Positions 1 to 6,746 of a stretch of DNA of 19,338 bases are shown here, piece after piece (position 1 is the first letter of the stretch; the number at the start of each line of letters is the position of its first letter). The stretch comes from an uncultured Bdellovibrio sp. (GTDB lineage Bacteria > Bdellovibrionota > Bdellovibrionia > Bdellovibrionales > Bdellovibrionaceae): the NCBI RefSeq assembly GCF_946478835.1, contig NZ_CAMLDV010000062.1, forward strand, positions 1 to 19,338, read 5' to 3'. The notes below the pieces were generated by a model. It saw only the letters and a list, made by a program, of their open reading frames with translations, did not search any database and was not told the origin of the DNA. Position numbers and translations under genes: made by a program.

Positions 1-1
1 C

Positions 2-577
2 GTGGCAGCGCTTTCTAAAGAGCTTTGCGACACTTATTTCTCTAACTTCTCTGTTTTCCAATCTGTTCCGGATTCTTGGGCGGTAGGACAACTTTTCCCG
101 GTGATTCCAATTCACCGTTTGGGCGAAGAACCTTCCCGTGAAGCAACTTTGGCGGATTTGACTTGTGACTCTGACGGTGTGATTGAAAAATTCATAGACA
201 CAGAATCTGGTGAACCCAAAGAGACGATCCGTTTGCACAAATTCACAGACGGTCAACAATACTATCTTGGCGTGTTCCTAACAGGCGCATACCAAGAGAT
301 TCTGGGTGACCTTCACAACTTGTTCGGCGACACAGACGCGGTTCACATTTCATTGAACGGCGTGGGCTACACCATCGATCACTACGTTCCAGGCGACACC
401 GTAACGGAAGTTCTTTCTTACGTTCAGTACGGCCGCTCTGAAATGGTGGACAGCGTTCGTCAAGCCACAGAAGAATCAATCCAAAAAGGTTCGATCACAA
501 AACAAGAAGCAAAGCTTTTGATAAAGCACTACGAGGAAGGCCTCTCAGGCTACACATACCTCGAAGAAGCCGAATAG
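2..577 (+). CDS. speA: Biosynthetic arginine decarboxylase, C-terminal part (partial at window edge)
   Basis: This is the last 191 codons of a gene that begins before the window; the GTG at position 2 is an internal codon, not a start. SpeA is a PLP-dependent fold-type III decarboxylase of about 630-660 residues that turns arginine into agmatine in the cytoplasm, the first step of the agmatine route to putrescine. Visible hallmarks are the FSVFQSVPDSWA stretch (fragment residues 16-27), the catalytic-cysteine motif TCDSDG (54-59), the GAYQEILGDLHNLFGDT block (95-111) and the family-typical C-terminal end GYTYLEE. The stop TAG lies at 575-577. An inverted repeat belonging to the neighbouring transposase element begins only five bases later. 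A probable agmatinase gene lies about 4.7 kb downstream on the same strand, so the two pathway genes are close but are separated by the RAYT and Yej genes. Confidence 0.95.
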   Translation: MAALSKELCDTYFSNFSVFQSVPDSWAVGQLFPVIPIHRLGEEPSREATLADLTCDSDGVIEKFIDTESGEPKETIRLHKFTDGQQYYLGVFLTGAYQEILGDLHNLFGDTDAVHISLNGVGYTIDHYVPGDTVTEVLSYVQYGRSEMVDSVRQATEESIQKGSITKQEAKLLIKHYEEGLSGYTYLEEAE

Positions 578-582
578 GCGAA

Positions 583-618
583 TAGGTACCTGCTTCCCTT
601 TGTGTTGATTTGGTACTT
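583..618 (+). repeat. Left 36-bp inverted repeat of the RAYT element (REP-like)
   Basis: This segment matches the reverse complement of 1354-1389 at 35 of 36 positions; the only difference is T at 601 against the complement of G at 1371. The copy can itself fold: bases 584-590 pair with 612-618 (seven pairs, one of them G-T), leaving a 21-base loop that is conserved in the other copy. Small hairpin-forming repeats in opposite orientation around a Y1 transposase are what RAYT/REP systems look like. It starts five bases after the speA stop codon. Confidence 0.85.
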
Positions 619-619
619 C

Positions 620-649
620 GAAGTCGATCCTTTAAAAGGGATCGACTTC
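620..649 (-). terminator. Hairpin at the 3' end of the RAYT gene
   Basis: Bases 620-630 and 639-649 form a perfect 11-bp stem with an 8-base AT-rich loop. The stem overlaps the last codons and the stop codon (632-634) of the RAYT gene. Neither strand has a following T-run, so it is not a classical intrinsic terminator. It may instead protect 3' ends or form part of the element's recognition structure. Confidence 0.4.
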
Positions 650-1270
650 CAAATGATGTACGAAAGCTCCACCGCTCCGGCTAGTTAGCCCAAACTGAGG
701 CCTCTGAAGCCCTTTCCTGATTGCTTCCCGATCTTTTTCTTTAGGTTTTGTATTTAGCCAATGTAAAGTTGAAGTGGATGATTCTTCCAATAAAGGATCA
801 CCTACCAAAGGAATTACGCCATTTCGCAATCCCAAGCGAATTTGCAGAGTGCTATACGGATAATCCTCAACTTTATTGCAAAGACCCGCTTCGACAGGGT
901 TTCGATACAGATATTTATAAACGTGTTCAAAGTAATTCGCCTTGCCAATCACGGATCGAAAGTATCTGGATCCATAAGTTTGATTGATACGCCCAGCTCC
1001 TCGAGAAATAACCCTAGAGGTTTCGCGCATAAAATAGTTCATGGCCTCAGACATGTTATTTTCAGGAAAGCGCACAATAAGATGAAAATGATTGCTCATT
1101 AAAACAAAGGCATGAATTTCCACTTTATAAGCTGTGTGGATAAAATAAAGATAGTTGGACATTATCTGCCACACTTCTTCGATAGGAATATCAAACCATT
1201 CTTTATTATGGCAGCGAGCTGTAATGTGGTAAGGGAACTCAGGCGTATAGATTTGCTTTAATCTTGGCAT
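632..1270 (-). CDS. REP-associated tyrosine transposase (RAYT, Y1/HUH family)
   Basis: A protein of 212 residues related to the IS200/IS605 TnpA (Y1_Tnp) superfamily, single-strand DNA endonucleases that form a 5'-phosphotyrosine link. The HUH metal motif is in VLMSNHFHLIV (H61 and H63). A candidate catalytic tyrosine lies in the conserved block VYKYLYRNPVEAGL (residues 117-130), typical of RAYTs. The N-terminus has the family's YHITARCHNKEW signature (14-25). The 212 residues exceed the roughly 130-150 of classical TnpA and fit RAYTs, which carry a C-terminal extension. The 36-bp inverted repeats on each side support a REP-processing role. The ATG has no convincing ribosome binding site and lies only 15 bases after the T-run of the yej operon terminator, so the gene may be expressed weakly or by read-through. 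All key residues are present and the gene appears intact. Confidence 0.88.
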   Translation of the reverse strand: MPRLKQIYTPEFPYHITARCHNKEWFDIPIEEVWQIMSNYLYFIHTAYKVEIHAFVLMSNHFHLIVRFPENNMSEAMNYFMRETSRVISRGAGRINQTYGSRYFRSVIGKANYFEHVYKYLYRNPVEAGLCNKVEDYPYSTLQIRLGLRNGVIPLVGDPLLEESSTSTLHWLNTKPKEKDREAIRKGLQRPQFGLTSRSGGAFVHHLEVDPF

Positions 1271-1285
1271 ACTTAGCCAAGAAGC

Positions 1286-1314
1286 AAAAAAGGCTCCCTT
1301 TTTGAGGAGCCTTT
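1286..1314 (-). terminator. Rho-independent terminator of the yej operon
   Basis: Bases 1289-1297 and 1306-1314 form a perfect 9-bp stem with an 8-base loop. On the minus strand the hairpin is followed by a run of T residues (the A-run 1286-1291 on the plus strand). It lies about 70 bases after the yejE stop codon, inside the repeat-bounded RAYT element. Confidence 0.85.
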
Positions 1315-1353
1315 ATCTTTGAACAGAAAAAACTTCGAGTCCGAATTCAGAAC

Positions 1354-1389
1354 AAGTACCAAATCAACACGAAGGGAAGCAGGTACCTA
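1354..1389 (-). repeat. Right 36-bp inverted repeat of the RAYT element, containing the yejE stop codon
   Basis: This is the reverse-complement partner of 583-618 with 35 of 36 matches. Its outer end begins with TAG on the minus strand, and that TAG (1387-1389) is the stop codon of yejE. It can form the same seven-pair hairpin as the left copy. Confidence 0.85.
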
Positions 1390-2415
1390 CATTTTCGCGT
1401 CGAAGGCGTCACGAACAGCTAGACCGATGTTGATCAAAACTGTCAGTGTTAGAACGATGGCGACCATTGGTCCCCATACTAGCCACTCGGCGATTGTGAA
1501 CCACTTTTGAGCTTGAGCCATGAGTTCACCCCAACTTGGTGTTGGAGGAACAAGGCCTAGTCCTAAGTAATCCAAGAAAGAAAGTGTATTCACACCACCC
1601 GCGATAAAGAATGGAGCGAATGTCACAATCGGAGTCAGACCATTTGGAAGAATGTGTTTTCCGATAATACGTTTGTGATCGGCACCGATGGCTTTCGCCG
1701 CTTCTACGTACTCACGCTTTCTTAAAGAAAGGAACTGCGCACGCATGTACGCAGAGATCCCTGTCCAACCAAAGAAAGACACAAGCAAGATCAAGATCGG
1801 AAGACTTGGAGTAAAGATCGAGATGATCGTGATCAAAACGAACAAGATCGGCACACTCTCGACGACCTCAACGATACGCTGACCGACCAAGTCCACTTTG
1901 CCGCCCATGTAACCCATCAGGGCACCCAATGTGATACCCAAAGCATAAGTCACAATCCAGCTTCCCAACGCAAAAAGCATTGTGTAACGGAAGCCGTAAA
2001 GAAGACGAGTCATCACGTCACGGCCACTTTCGTCTGTACCGATCCAATTTACTTTCGTTGGAGGAGACGGATAAGTGTCGACAGATTTATTGCTCTCGTA
2101 AGGATCCCACTGGATCACAGGCCATACAGCCCAATCACCATCACCCATTTGAAGTTGGCGATAGTCCATGACGTAAATGTCTTCGCGACCAAACGCCGTT
2201 GGATGGTAATCTACAAAAAGTGGGAAATATAATTTCCCGTGATAGCTCATGATATGAGGACGGTTGTTCGCCCATAGCTCCGCAGTGAAGCTAAAGAAGA
2301 ACATCGTCAACAAAACCCAAACAGAGATGACGGCCACACGGTCGCGCTTAAAGCGTTTATATCTTTTAAGCGTGAGTTCATTCTTAATAAGATATTTTTG
2401 AATTGGATCCATCAT
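1387..2415 (-). CDS. yejE: Peptide ABC transporter permease, YejE/OppC family
   Basis: The second inner-membrane subunit (342 residues) of a peptide importer of the Opp/Dpp/Yej group. The N-terminal basic stretch leads into a first membrane helix (about 28-48). A long periplasmic segment of about 90 residues follows, with the YejE-like NRPHIMSYHGKLYFPLF and PSPPTKVNWIGTDESGRDV blocks. The core of about five helices carries the EAA cytoplasmic loop that contacts the ATPase (residues 238-258, EAAKAIGADHKRIIGKHILPN). The C-terminus VRDAFDAKM resembles the YejE end VRDAFDPN. The start overlaps the yejB stop by three bases (ATGATG over TGA), which suggests translational coupling, since no strong Shine-Dalgarno is visible. 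The TAG stop belongs to an inverted repeat of the adjacent RAYT element. The family takes up oligopeptides and, in enterobacteria, microcin C. Confidence 0.9.
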   Translation of the reverse strand: MMDPIQKYLIKNELTLKRYKRFKRDRVAVISVWVLLTMFFFSFTAELWANNRPHIMSYHGKLYFPLFVDYHPTAFGREDIYVMDYRQLQMGDGDWAVWPVIQWDPYESNKSVDTYPSPPTKVNWIGTDESGRDVMTRLLYGFRYTMLFALGSWIVTYALGITLGALMGYMGGKVDLVGQRIVEVVESVPILFVLITIISIFTPSLPILILLVSFFGWTGISAYMRAQFLSLRKREYVEAAKAIGADHKRIIGKHILPNGLTPIVTFAPFFIAGGVNTLSFLDYLGLGLVPPTPSWGELMAQAQKWFTIAEWLVWGPMVAIVLTLTVLINIGLAVRDAFDAKM

Positions 2416-3449
2416 TTGAAGTCAATCCTTGGGTCGATAAGAACGTAGATGATGTCGCTGAATACGCGGCCAAGCATCAAGAGCAACGAAGAAATAAATG
2501 TAATTCCCATGATCACGTTGTAGTCACGAGAAAGAACTGATTGATAACCAAGAAGGCCGATACCATCCAAGTTGAACATCTGCTCGATGATCAAGGAACC
2601 AGCAAGGAAAGCTCCGAAGAAACCACCTAGGCCTGTTGCAATTGGAATCAAAGCATTACGAAGAGCATGCTTAAAGATAACAACATTTTCAGCCAAACCT
2701 TTAGCGCGTGCCGTACGAACGAAGTCCGACTTCACAACGTCGAGCATCGAGTTACGCATCAGGATAGAAAGCTCGGTGAAACCACCGATCATGTAACAAA
2801 TCAAAGGAAGAACAAAGTGATGAGCGCGATCCCAGATCTTACCCATCGTCGTCAATGACTCATAGTCATCGGACTGAAATCCCCCAATAGGGAACATATT
2901 TAATTTACCTGCAAACACAACGATCAAGAAAATACCCAAAACCAGCGGAGGAATGGAGTACGTGAGGTTGAGCAAGATCGTGGTTATACGGTCAAAGGAA
3001 GCTCCGGCTTTAATCGCCTTACGAACCCCGAGCGGGATACACACAATATATGTCAGAATTAAAGAAGCGATACCGAAGGACAAAGAAACAGGAAGTTTAC
3101 TTTTGATAACGTCGATAACAGGCTCTTGATAAGTGAAGCTTTCGCCGAAGTCCAAACGCGCCAGGTTCTTCACCCAAATGATGTAGCGTTCGTGCAACGG
3201 CTTATCAAAGCCATATTGTTTTTTGAGGGCTTCAATAACCTCTTCATTCACCGATGTATCACCACGAGTGTTGATACCTCCGCCAGCACCACCGCCGCCT
3301 CCGCCACCTGCGGATCCAAAACGGATCGCTTGCAGCTTCTGCTCAATGGGACTTCCCGGAGCCAAGTTAATCAGCACAAAGGTCAAAACGGTGATCCCGA
3401 AGAATGTCGGGATCATCAAAAGCAATCGGCGAATCAGGTAAACGATCAA
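2412..3449 (-). CDS. yejB: Peptide ABC transporter permease, YejB/OppB family
   Basis: The first permease subunit (345 residues) of the importer. The first membrane helix is at about 9-30. The conserved PGSPIEQ and YGFDKPLHERY segments, the helical core with an EAA loop (ARAKGLAENVVIFKHALRNA) and the C-terminus VLIDPRIDFK all match YejB, whose E. coli end is VDPRIDFE. A TTG start is chosen: an in-frame TAG lies two codons upstream, and GGAG at 3457-3460 is well spaced for it. An odd feature is a glycine tract of ten Gly and one Ala (residues 48-58), encoded at 3276-3308, in the first periplasmic loop. As recalled, E. coli YejB is also glycine-rich at this position, so the tract is an exaggerated form of a family trait. 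The gene follows the binding-protein gene after 60 bases and overlaps yejE. Confidence 0.9.
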   Translation of the reverse strand: MIVYLIRRLLLMIPTFFGITVLTFVLINLAPGSPIEQKLQAIRFGSAGGGGGGGAGGGINTRGDTSVNEEVIEALKKQYGFDKPLHERYIIWVKNLARLDFGESFTYQEPVIDVIKSKLPVSLSFGIASLILTYIVCIPLGVRKAIKAGASFDRITTILLNLTYSIPPLVLGIFLIVVFAGKLNMFPIGGFQSDDYESLTTMGKIWDRAHHFVLPLICYMIGGFTELSILMRNSMLDVVKSDFVRTARAKGLAENVVIFKHALRNALIPIATGLGGFFGAFLAGSLIIEQMFNLDGIGLLGYQSVLSRDYNVIMGITFISSLLLMLGRVFSDIIYVLIDPRIDFK

Positions 3450-3509
3450 AGCCCTACTCCAAAAAACTTCTTAAGAAACGAATTAATACACCCGGAAAAT
3501 TGAAAGCTC

Positions 3510-5132
3510 TTATTGAGCTTTCAACCACCAGTAGTCTCTACCAATTTCGTACTTAAATGTCTCGGCTGGCATGCCCATACGAGAAGAATTTGCATAAAAT
3601 GCATACTTGTCGTTGAAAAGGAACGCGTAAGGAGCGTCTTCAGCGATCTTCGCGTAAACCTTTTTAAGTGCAGCAACACGTTTTGCTTTATTCGGCTCAA
3701 CGCGAGCTTCGTCGATCAATTTATCAACTTCAGGGTTTTTGTAAGCGATGAAGTTAGATCCACCAACCACAGCACTTGCAGAGTGCCAGATTTGTTTTGG
3801 ATCTGGATCCACAGAACCGCCACCCCAAGCCATTGTCACAGCGTCGAAGTTACCTTCGTCAACAAGCTTCAAGAATGAGTTCCACTCAAGATACTTCAAC
3901 TCCATATCGATGCCGGCTTTTTTCAAGTCTTCACGATACATAGTGTAGTATTTTTCAACGTCTTTAGACGGATAGATCAATGTGAATTTGAATTCAGATT
4001 TTTTACCGTTGATAGTTTTTTCTAGAACACCGTTTTTATCAGTGTCTGTCCAACCAGCTTTAGCCAAAAGTTCTTGAGCTTTTTTCGGATTGAACTCAAT
4101 CGCTTTGTTGCCTGGGTTGTATTCAGAGCGCAAGTAGATCGCGCCGTTTGCCAAATCAGACATGCCGTAACGGAACTTTTTGTTCATCTCTTCACGGTTC
4201 AAAAGGTGCGCAAGAGCGATACGAACGTTTTTATCTTGGAACAATTCTTTGCGGAAGTTCCAACCGATGAAACCGTAAGATTTAGGAGCGCTGTTTTCAA
4301 CTTTGTGCTTAAGGATAGTTTTACCCCAAGGAGCGCCTTCAGTTTTCTTCATGAACGCTTCAACACGCATATCAAGGTAATCCAACTCACCTTTTTTCGC
4401 ACGCTCAAGTTCTACGTTTTCGTCTTTGTAGAAACGAAGAGTGATTGTGTCGAAGTTGTACATGCCTTTGAAAGCAGCGTCGTTGTTACCGTACCATTTG
4501 TCGAACTTCTTAAGAGTGATCAATTGGCCACGGTCAAATTTAGAAAGAACGTAAGGACCCGCGCAGATAAGCTGGCGGTTCATTTTCTTAGACTTCTCAA
4601 CATCGCTGTAAACTTTTTTAGGAATGACAGTCAAAGTCGCCGCAGATTCGAAGTTGTTGAAGTAAAGATCTTTCGCAGTGAAACGAACGGTCTTAGGATC
4701 AAGAACTTCTACTTTTGCAATACCTTCGAAGTAAGGACGCAAGTGAGCTGCTTCATATTTTGGTTCAAAGATCGCATCGAAAGAGAATTTCACGTCGTCA
4801 GCCGTTACAGGCGTACCGTCGTGGAAAACTGCATCTTTGCGGATGTGGAATGTGAATACTTTGTTATCTTTGGAGATATCCCATTTTTCTGCCAAGCGAG
4901 GTTTCCACTCGTAAGTCTCAGCATCGCGAGTCGCCAAGCCATCACACACGTAGTTTTGCACGTTACGTGAGTAAACGTCTGTCGCCGTGATAGGATGTAC
5001 TGTTGGAGGTTCTCCTCCAAGGTTGAAGACGAAATTTCCGCCTTTAGGAGCGTTCGCATTTGGTGCTGCTGCTAAAGCGGGTGCTGTCAAAGCTGAGCTC
5101 AGAAGTAGAGCTAGGAGACCCTTCATATTCAT
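3510..5132 (-). CDS. Peptide-binding protein of the Yej-type ABC transporter (SBP_bac_5 family)
   Basis: A periplasmic oligopeptide-binding lipid-free protein of 540 residues, the receptor for the permeases encoded just downstream. The ATG at 5132 is chosen because GGAGGA (5139-5144) precedes it by six bases, and because it gives a clean signal peptide: MNMKGLLALLLSSA followed by cleavage after ALA near residue 22. A longer in-frame start at 5168 would add 12 residues and has no such support. Family signatures are PKGGNFVFNLGGEPPTVHP at the mature N-terminus, FTFHIRKDAVFHDGTPVTAD with the preceding WDISKD, and DVKFSFDA. The block FDTITLRFYKDENVELERAKKGELD resembles the same region of YejA better than OppA or DppA. 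The length is shorter than E. coli YejA (about 600). It is the first gene of the operon, divergent from the agmatinase-like gene. A peptide importer suits a predator feeding on prey protein, but that link is inference. Confidence 0.88.
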   Translation of the reverse strand: MNMKGLLALLLSSALTAPALAAAPNANAPKGGNFVFNLGGEPPTVHPITATDVYSRNVQNYVCDGLATRDAETYEWKPRLAEKWDISKDNKVFTFHIRKDAVFHDGTPVTADDVKFSFDAIFEPKYEAAHLRPYFEGIAKVEVLDPKTVRFTAKDLYFNNFESAATLTVIPKKVYSDVEKSKKMNRQLICAGPYVLSKFDRGQLITLKKFDKWYGNNDAAFKGMYNFDTITLRFYKDENVELERAKKGELDYLDMRVEAFMKKTEGAPWGKTILKHKVENSAPKSYGFIGWNFRKELFQDKNVRIALAHLLNREEMNKKFRYGMSDLANGAIYLRSEYNPGNKAIEFNPKKAQELLAKAGWTDTDKNGVLEKTINGKKSEFKFTLIYPSKDVEKYYTMYREDLKKAGIDMELKYLEWNSFLKLVDEGNFDAVTMAWGGGSVDPDPKQIWHSASAVVGGSNFIAYKNPEVDKLIDEARVEPNKAKRVAALKKVYAKIAEDAPYAFLFNDKYAFYANSSRMGMPAETFKYEIGRDYWWLKAQ

Positions 5133-5228
5133 TGTGTTTCCTCCAAAGAATTTCGTAGGGAATTTCAATAGTTCCCAAAGTGCGCTTAAAATGGGTTATG
5201 CGAGAAAAATAATCAAGTTATTGCTCGA

Positions 5229-5256
5229 TTGACGCTACGCTTAAATGTTATATAAA
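5229..5256 (+). promoter_or_regulatory. Sigma-70-type promoter of the agmatinase-like operon
   Basis: TTGACG at 5229-5234 and TATAAA at 5251-5256 are separated by 16 bases, close to the housekeeping consensus. The box lies 25 bases before the start codon, and AAGGAG (5268-5273) is the ribosome binding site. The intergenic region is shared with the divergent yej operon, whose own promoter I could not place. Confidence 0.65.
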
Positions 5257-5280
5257 TTAGTCTTTCTAAGGAGAAAATAA

Positions 5281-6336
5281 ATGTCTGAAAAGACGGTAAA
5301 ATTCGATCCAACTACGACCATTTCTGCTGAGTTCGGTATCTTTGGAATCCCTATGACGGAGGAAGAATCCAAAGTCGTTTTGGTTCCAGTTCCCTGGGAG
5401 GTCACTACTTCCTACGGCGAGGGTGCCTCTCGCGGTCCTCAAATCATCCGCCAAGCCAGTGAACAGATTGACCTTTTTGACATCGAAGTCGGCAAGGCCT
5501 ACGAAGTCGGCTACCACATGCGCGACTTCCCGGAAGATCTTTGTAATATGAACGACAAGTTCAAGGCCGTTGCTCAAGAACTTATCGAAATGCGAACAAA
5601 CCTCAGCGAAGACGAAGCCAAAATGAACTCTCTCGCGGCGCAAGTGAACACGGCTTGCGAAGAGATGACTCAATGGGTTTACGATCAGTGCTCTGACGTT
5701 TTGAAAAAAGGGAAGCTTTTAGGTCTTGTCGGTGGAGACCACTCAACACCTCTGGGAGCGATCCGTGCCGTGAGCGACAAATTCAAAGGTGACTTTGGCG
5801 TCCTCCATATCGATGCCCACGCAGACTTGCGCAAAGCCTACCAAGGCTTCAAGCAATCTCACGCTTCAATCATGTACAACGTGATGACGGATGCGAAGAA
5901 ACCAAAAAAATTGGTGCAAATCGGTATCCGCGATTTCTGTGAAGAAGAATATGACTTCAGCAACTCTCGCGAAGACATCAAAACGTTCTACGACTTGGAT
6001 TTAAAGCGTCGTCTTTTAAAAGGCGAAACTTGGGAGCAAGTTTGTAAGGACATCATCAAAGAACTTCCGCAAAACGTTTATATCTCTTTTGATATCGACG
6101 GTCTTGATCCTGCCTTCTGCCCTCACACTGGAACTCCGGTTCCGGGTGGCTTGAGTGTGGACCAAGTGTTCTTCTTATTCCGTGAAGTTCATGCTTCCGG
6201 TCGCAAGATCATCGCTTTTGACCTGAATGAAGTTTCCACAGGCGGCCTTGAAGAGCACGAAGTGGAGTGGGATGGAAACGTCGGCGCCCGCATTCTTTAT
6301 AAAATGTGCGGCTGGTTGGTGAAGAGCAATGCTTAA
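5281..6336 (+). CDS. Agmatinase/arginase-family ureohydrolase (probable agmatinase)
   Basis: A cytoplasmic binuclear-manganese hydrolase of 351 residues. Family members release urea, or formamide, from guanidino compounds. All metal-ligand motifs are present: GGDHS (H154), HIDAHADLR (D178, H180, D182) and SFDIDGLDP (D271, D273), with H194 in the SHAS block. The N-terminal VPWEVTTSYGEGASRGP is typical of agmatinase-like members. The protein is about 40 residues longer than classic SpeB (about 306), mainly through an insertion around residues 85-140. The nearby speA, which makes agmatine, favours agmatine as substrate and putrescine as product. Arginine or formiminoglutamate cannot be excluded from sequence. 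The ATG has a strong AAGGAG and a good promoter. Its last eight bases overlap the ArsC/Spx-family gene, so the two are probably co-translated. Confidence 0.85.
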   Translation: MSEKTVKFDPTTTISAEFGIFGIPMTEEESKVVLVPVPWEVTTSYGEGASRGPQIIRQASEQIDLFDIEVGKAYEVGYHMRDFPEDLCNMNDKFKAVAQELIEMRTNLSEDEAKMNSLAAQVNTACEEMTQWVYDQCSDVLKKGKLLGLVGGDHSTPLGAIRAVSDKFKGDFGVLHIDAHADLRKAYQGFKQSHASIMYNVMTDAKKPKKLVQIGIRDFCEEEYDFSNSREDIKTFYDLDLKRRLLKGETWEQVCKDIIKELPQNVYISFDIDGLDPAFCPHTGTPVPGGLSVDQVFFLFREVHASGRKIIAFDLNEVSTGGLEEHEVEWDGNVGARILYKMCGWLVKSNA

Positions 6337-6688
6337 AGTTTACGAATATGCGAAATGCTCCACGTGTGTGAAGGCTTTGAAATTTTTAGACGCTAAGAAA
6401 GTGAAGTACGATAAACTTCCGATCGTCGACAAAGCCCCTTCACAAAAGGAACTTAAAGAAATGCTCGCCGCTTTGAAAGAACGCGGCGGCAGCATTCGCA
6501 ATCTTTTTAATACGTCAGGTCTTGTCTACAAAGAAATGAAGTTGAGCGAAAAGCTTCCGTCCATGACAGAAGCTGAAGCGATCAAACTTCTTTCTGAAAA
6601 CGGCAAGCTTGTCAAAAGACCGTTCGTCATCGGTGACGATACACATCTTGTGGGTTTCAAAGAAGACGAGTGGAAAAAAGTTTTTTAG
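6329..6688 (+). CDS. ArsC/Spx-family thioredoxin-fold protein
   Basis: A protein of 119 residues with the arsenate reductase/Spx/YffB fold. The N-terminal redox loop is CSTC (C10 and C13), the CXXC form seen in Spx and some uncharacterised ArsC-like proteins; classic plasmid ArsC has a single N-terminal cysteine. The conserved basic-proline motif KRPF (R97) follows, and the C-terminal GFKEDEW block is typical. No third or fourth cysteine is present. The function could be a glutathione- or thioredoxin-linked reductase or an RNA-polymerase-binding regulator; the sequence does not decide. The start overlaps the upstream hydrolase by eight bases (ATGCTTAA), and no arsenic-resistance genes are nearby, so a role in arsenate detoxification is not supported by context. 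The gene ends 23 bases before a strong terminator. Confidence 0.85.
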   Translation: MLKVYEYAKCSTCVKALKFLDAKKVKYDKLPIVDKAPSQKELKEMLAALKERGGSIRNLFNTSGLVYKEMKLSEKLPSMTEAEAIKLLSENGKLVKRPFVIGDDTHLVGFKEDEWKKVF

Positions 6689-6711
6689 GATTTTTTGTTG
6701 AGACAAAAATT

Positions 6712-6744
6712 AAAAAGGGCGCAGCTAAAAACTGTGCCCTTTTT
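6712..6744. terminator. Bidirectional rho-independent terminator between convergent genes
   Basis: Bases 6712-6724 pair with 6732-6744 to give a 13-bp stem (one G-T pair) with a 7-base loop. The stem ends are A-runs on one side and T-runs on the other, so it can terminate the plus-strand ArsC/Spx gene and the minus-strand HExxH gene, which ends at 6747. Confidence 0.9.
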
Positions 6745-6746
6745 CT

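Larger units (their letters stand above)
583..1389. mobile_element. RAYT-type element bounded by 36-bp inverted repeats
   Basis: The unit consists of a left repeat, an 11-bp hairpin, a RAYT transposase gene on the minus strand, a rho-independent terminator and a right repeat. It is about 807 bp long and sits exactly between the 3' ends of two unrelated genes, speA and yejE. RAYT genes flanked by oppositely oriented REP sequences are known as REPtrons in other bacteria; their own mobility is usually low, and they are thought to mobilise or maintain REP repeats. No target-site duplication is obvious at the outer edges. The boundaries are set by the repeats. Whether the unit ever moved as a piece is inference. 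Confidence 0.65.

Noticed and set aside
3126..3503. Plus-strand open frame opposite yejB
   Set aside because: It is antisense to conserved YejB sequence, and low-complexity codons from the glycine tract keep it open.
4074..4970. Long plus-strand open frame of 298 codons
   Set aside because: It lies entirely antisense to the peptide-binding protein gene, which has clear family motifs and a signal peptide. The frame has no ribosome binding site and its product shows no family signature.
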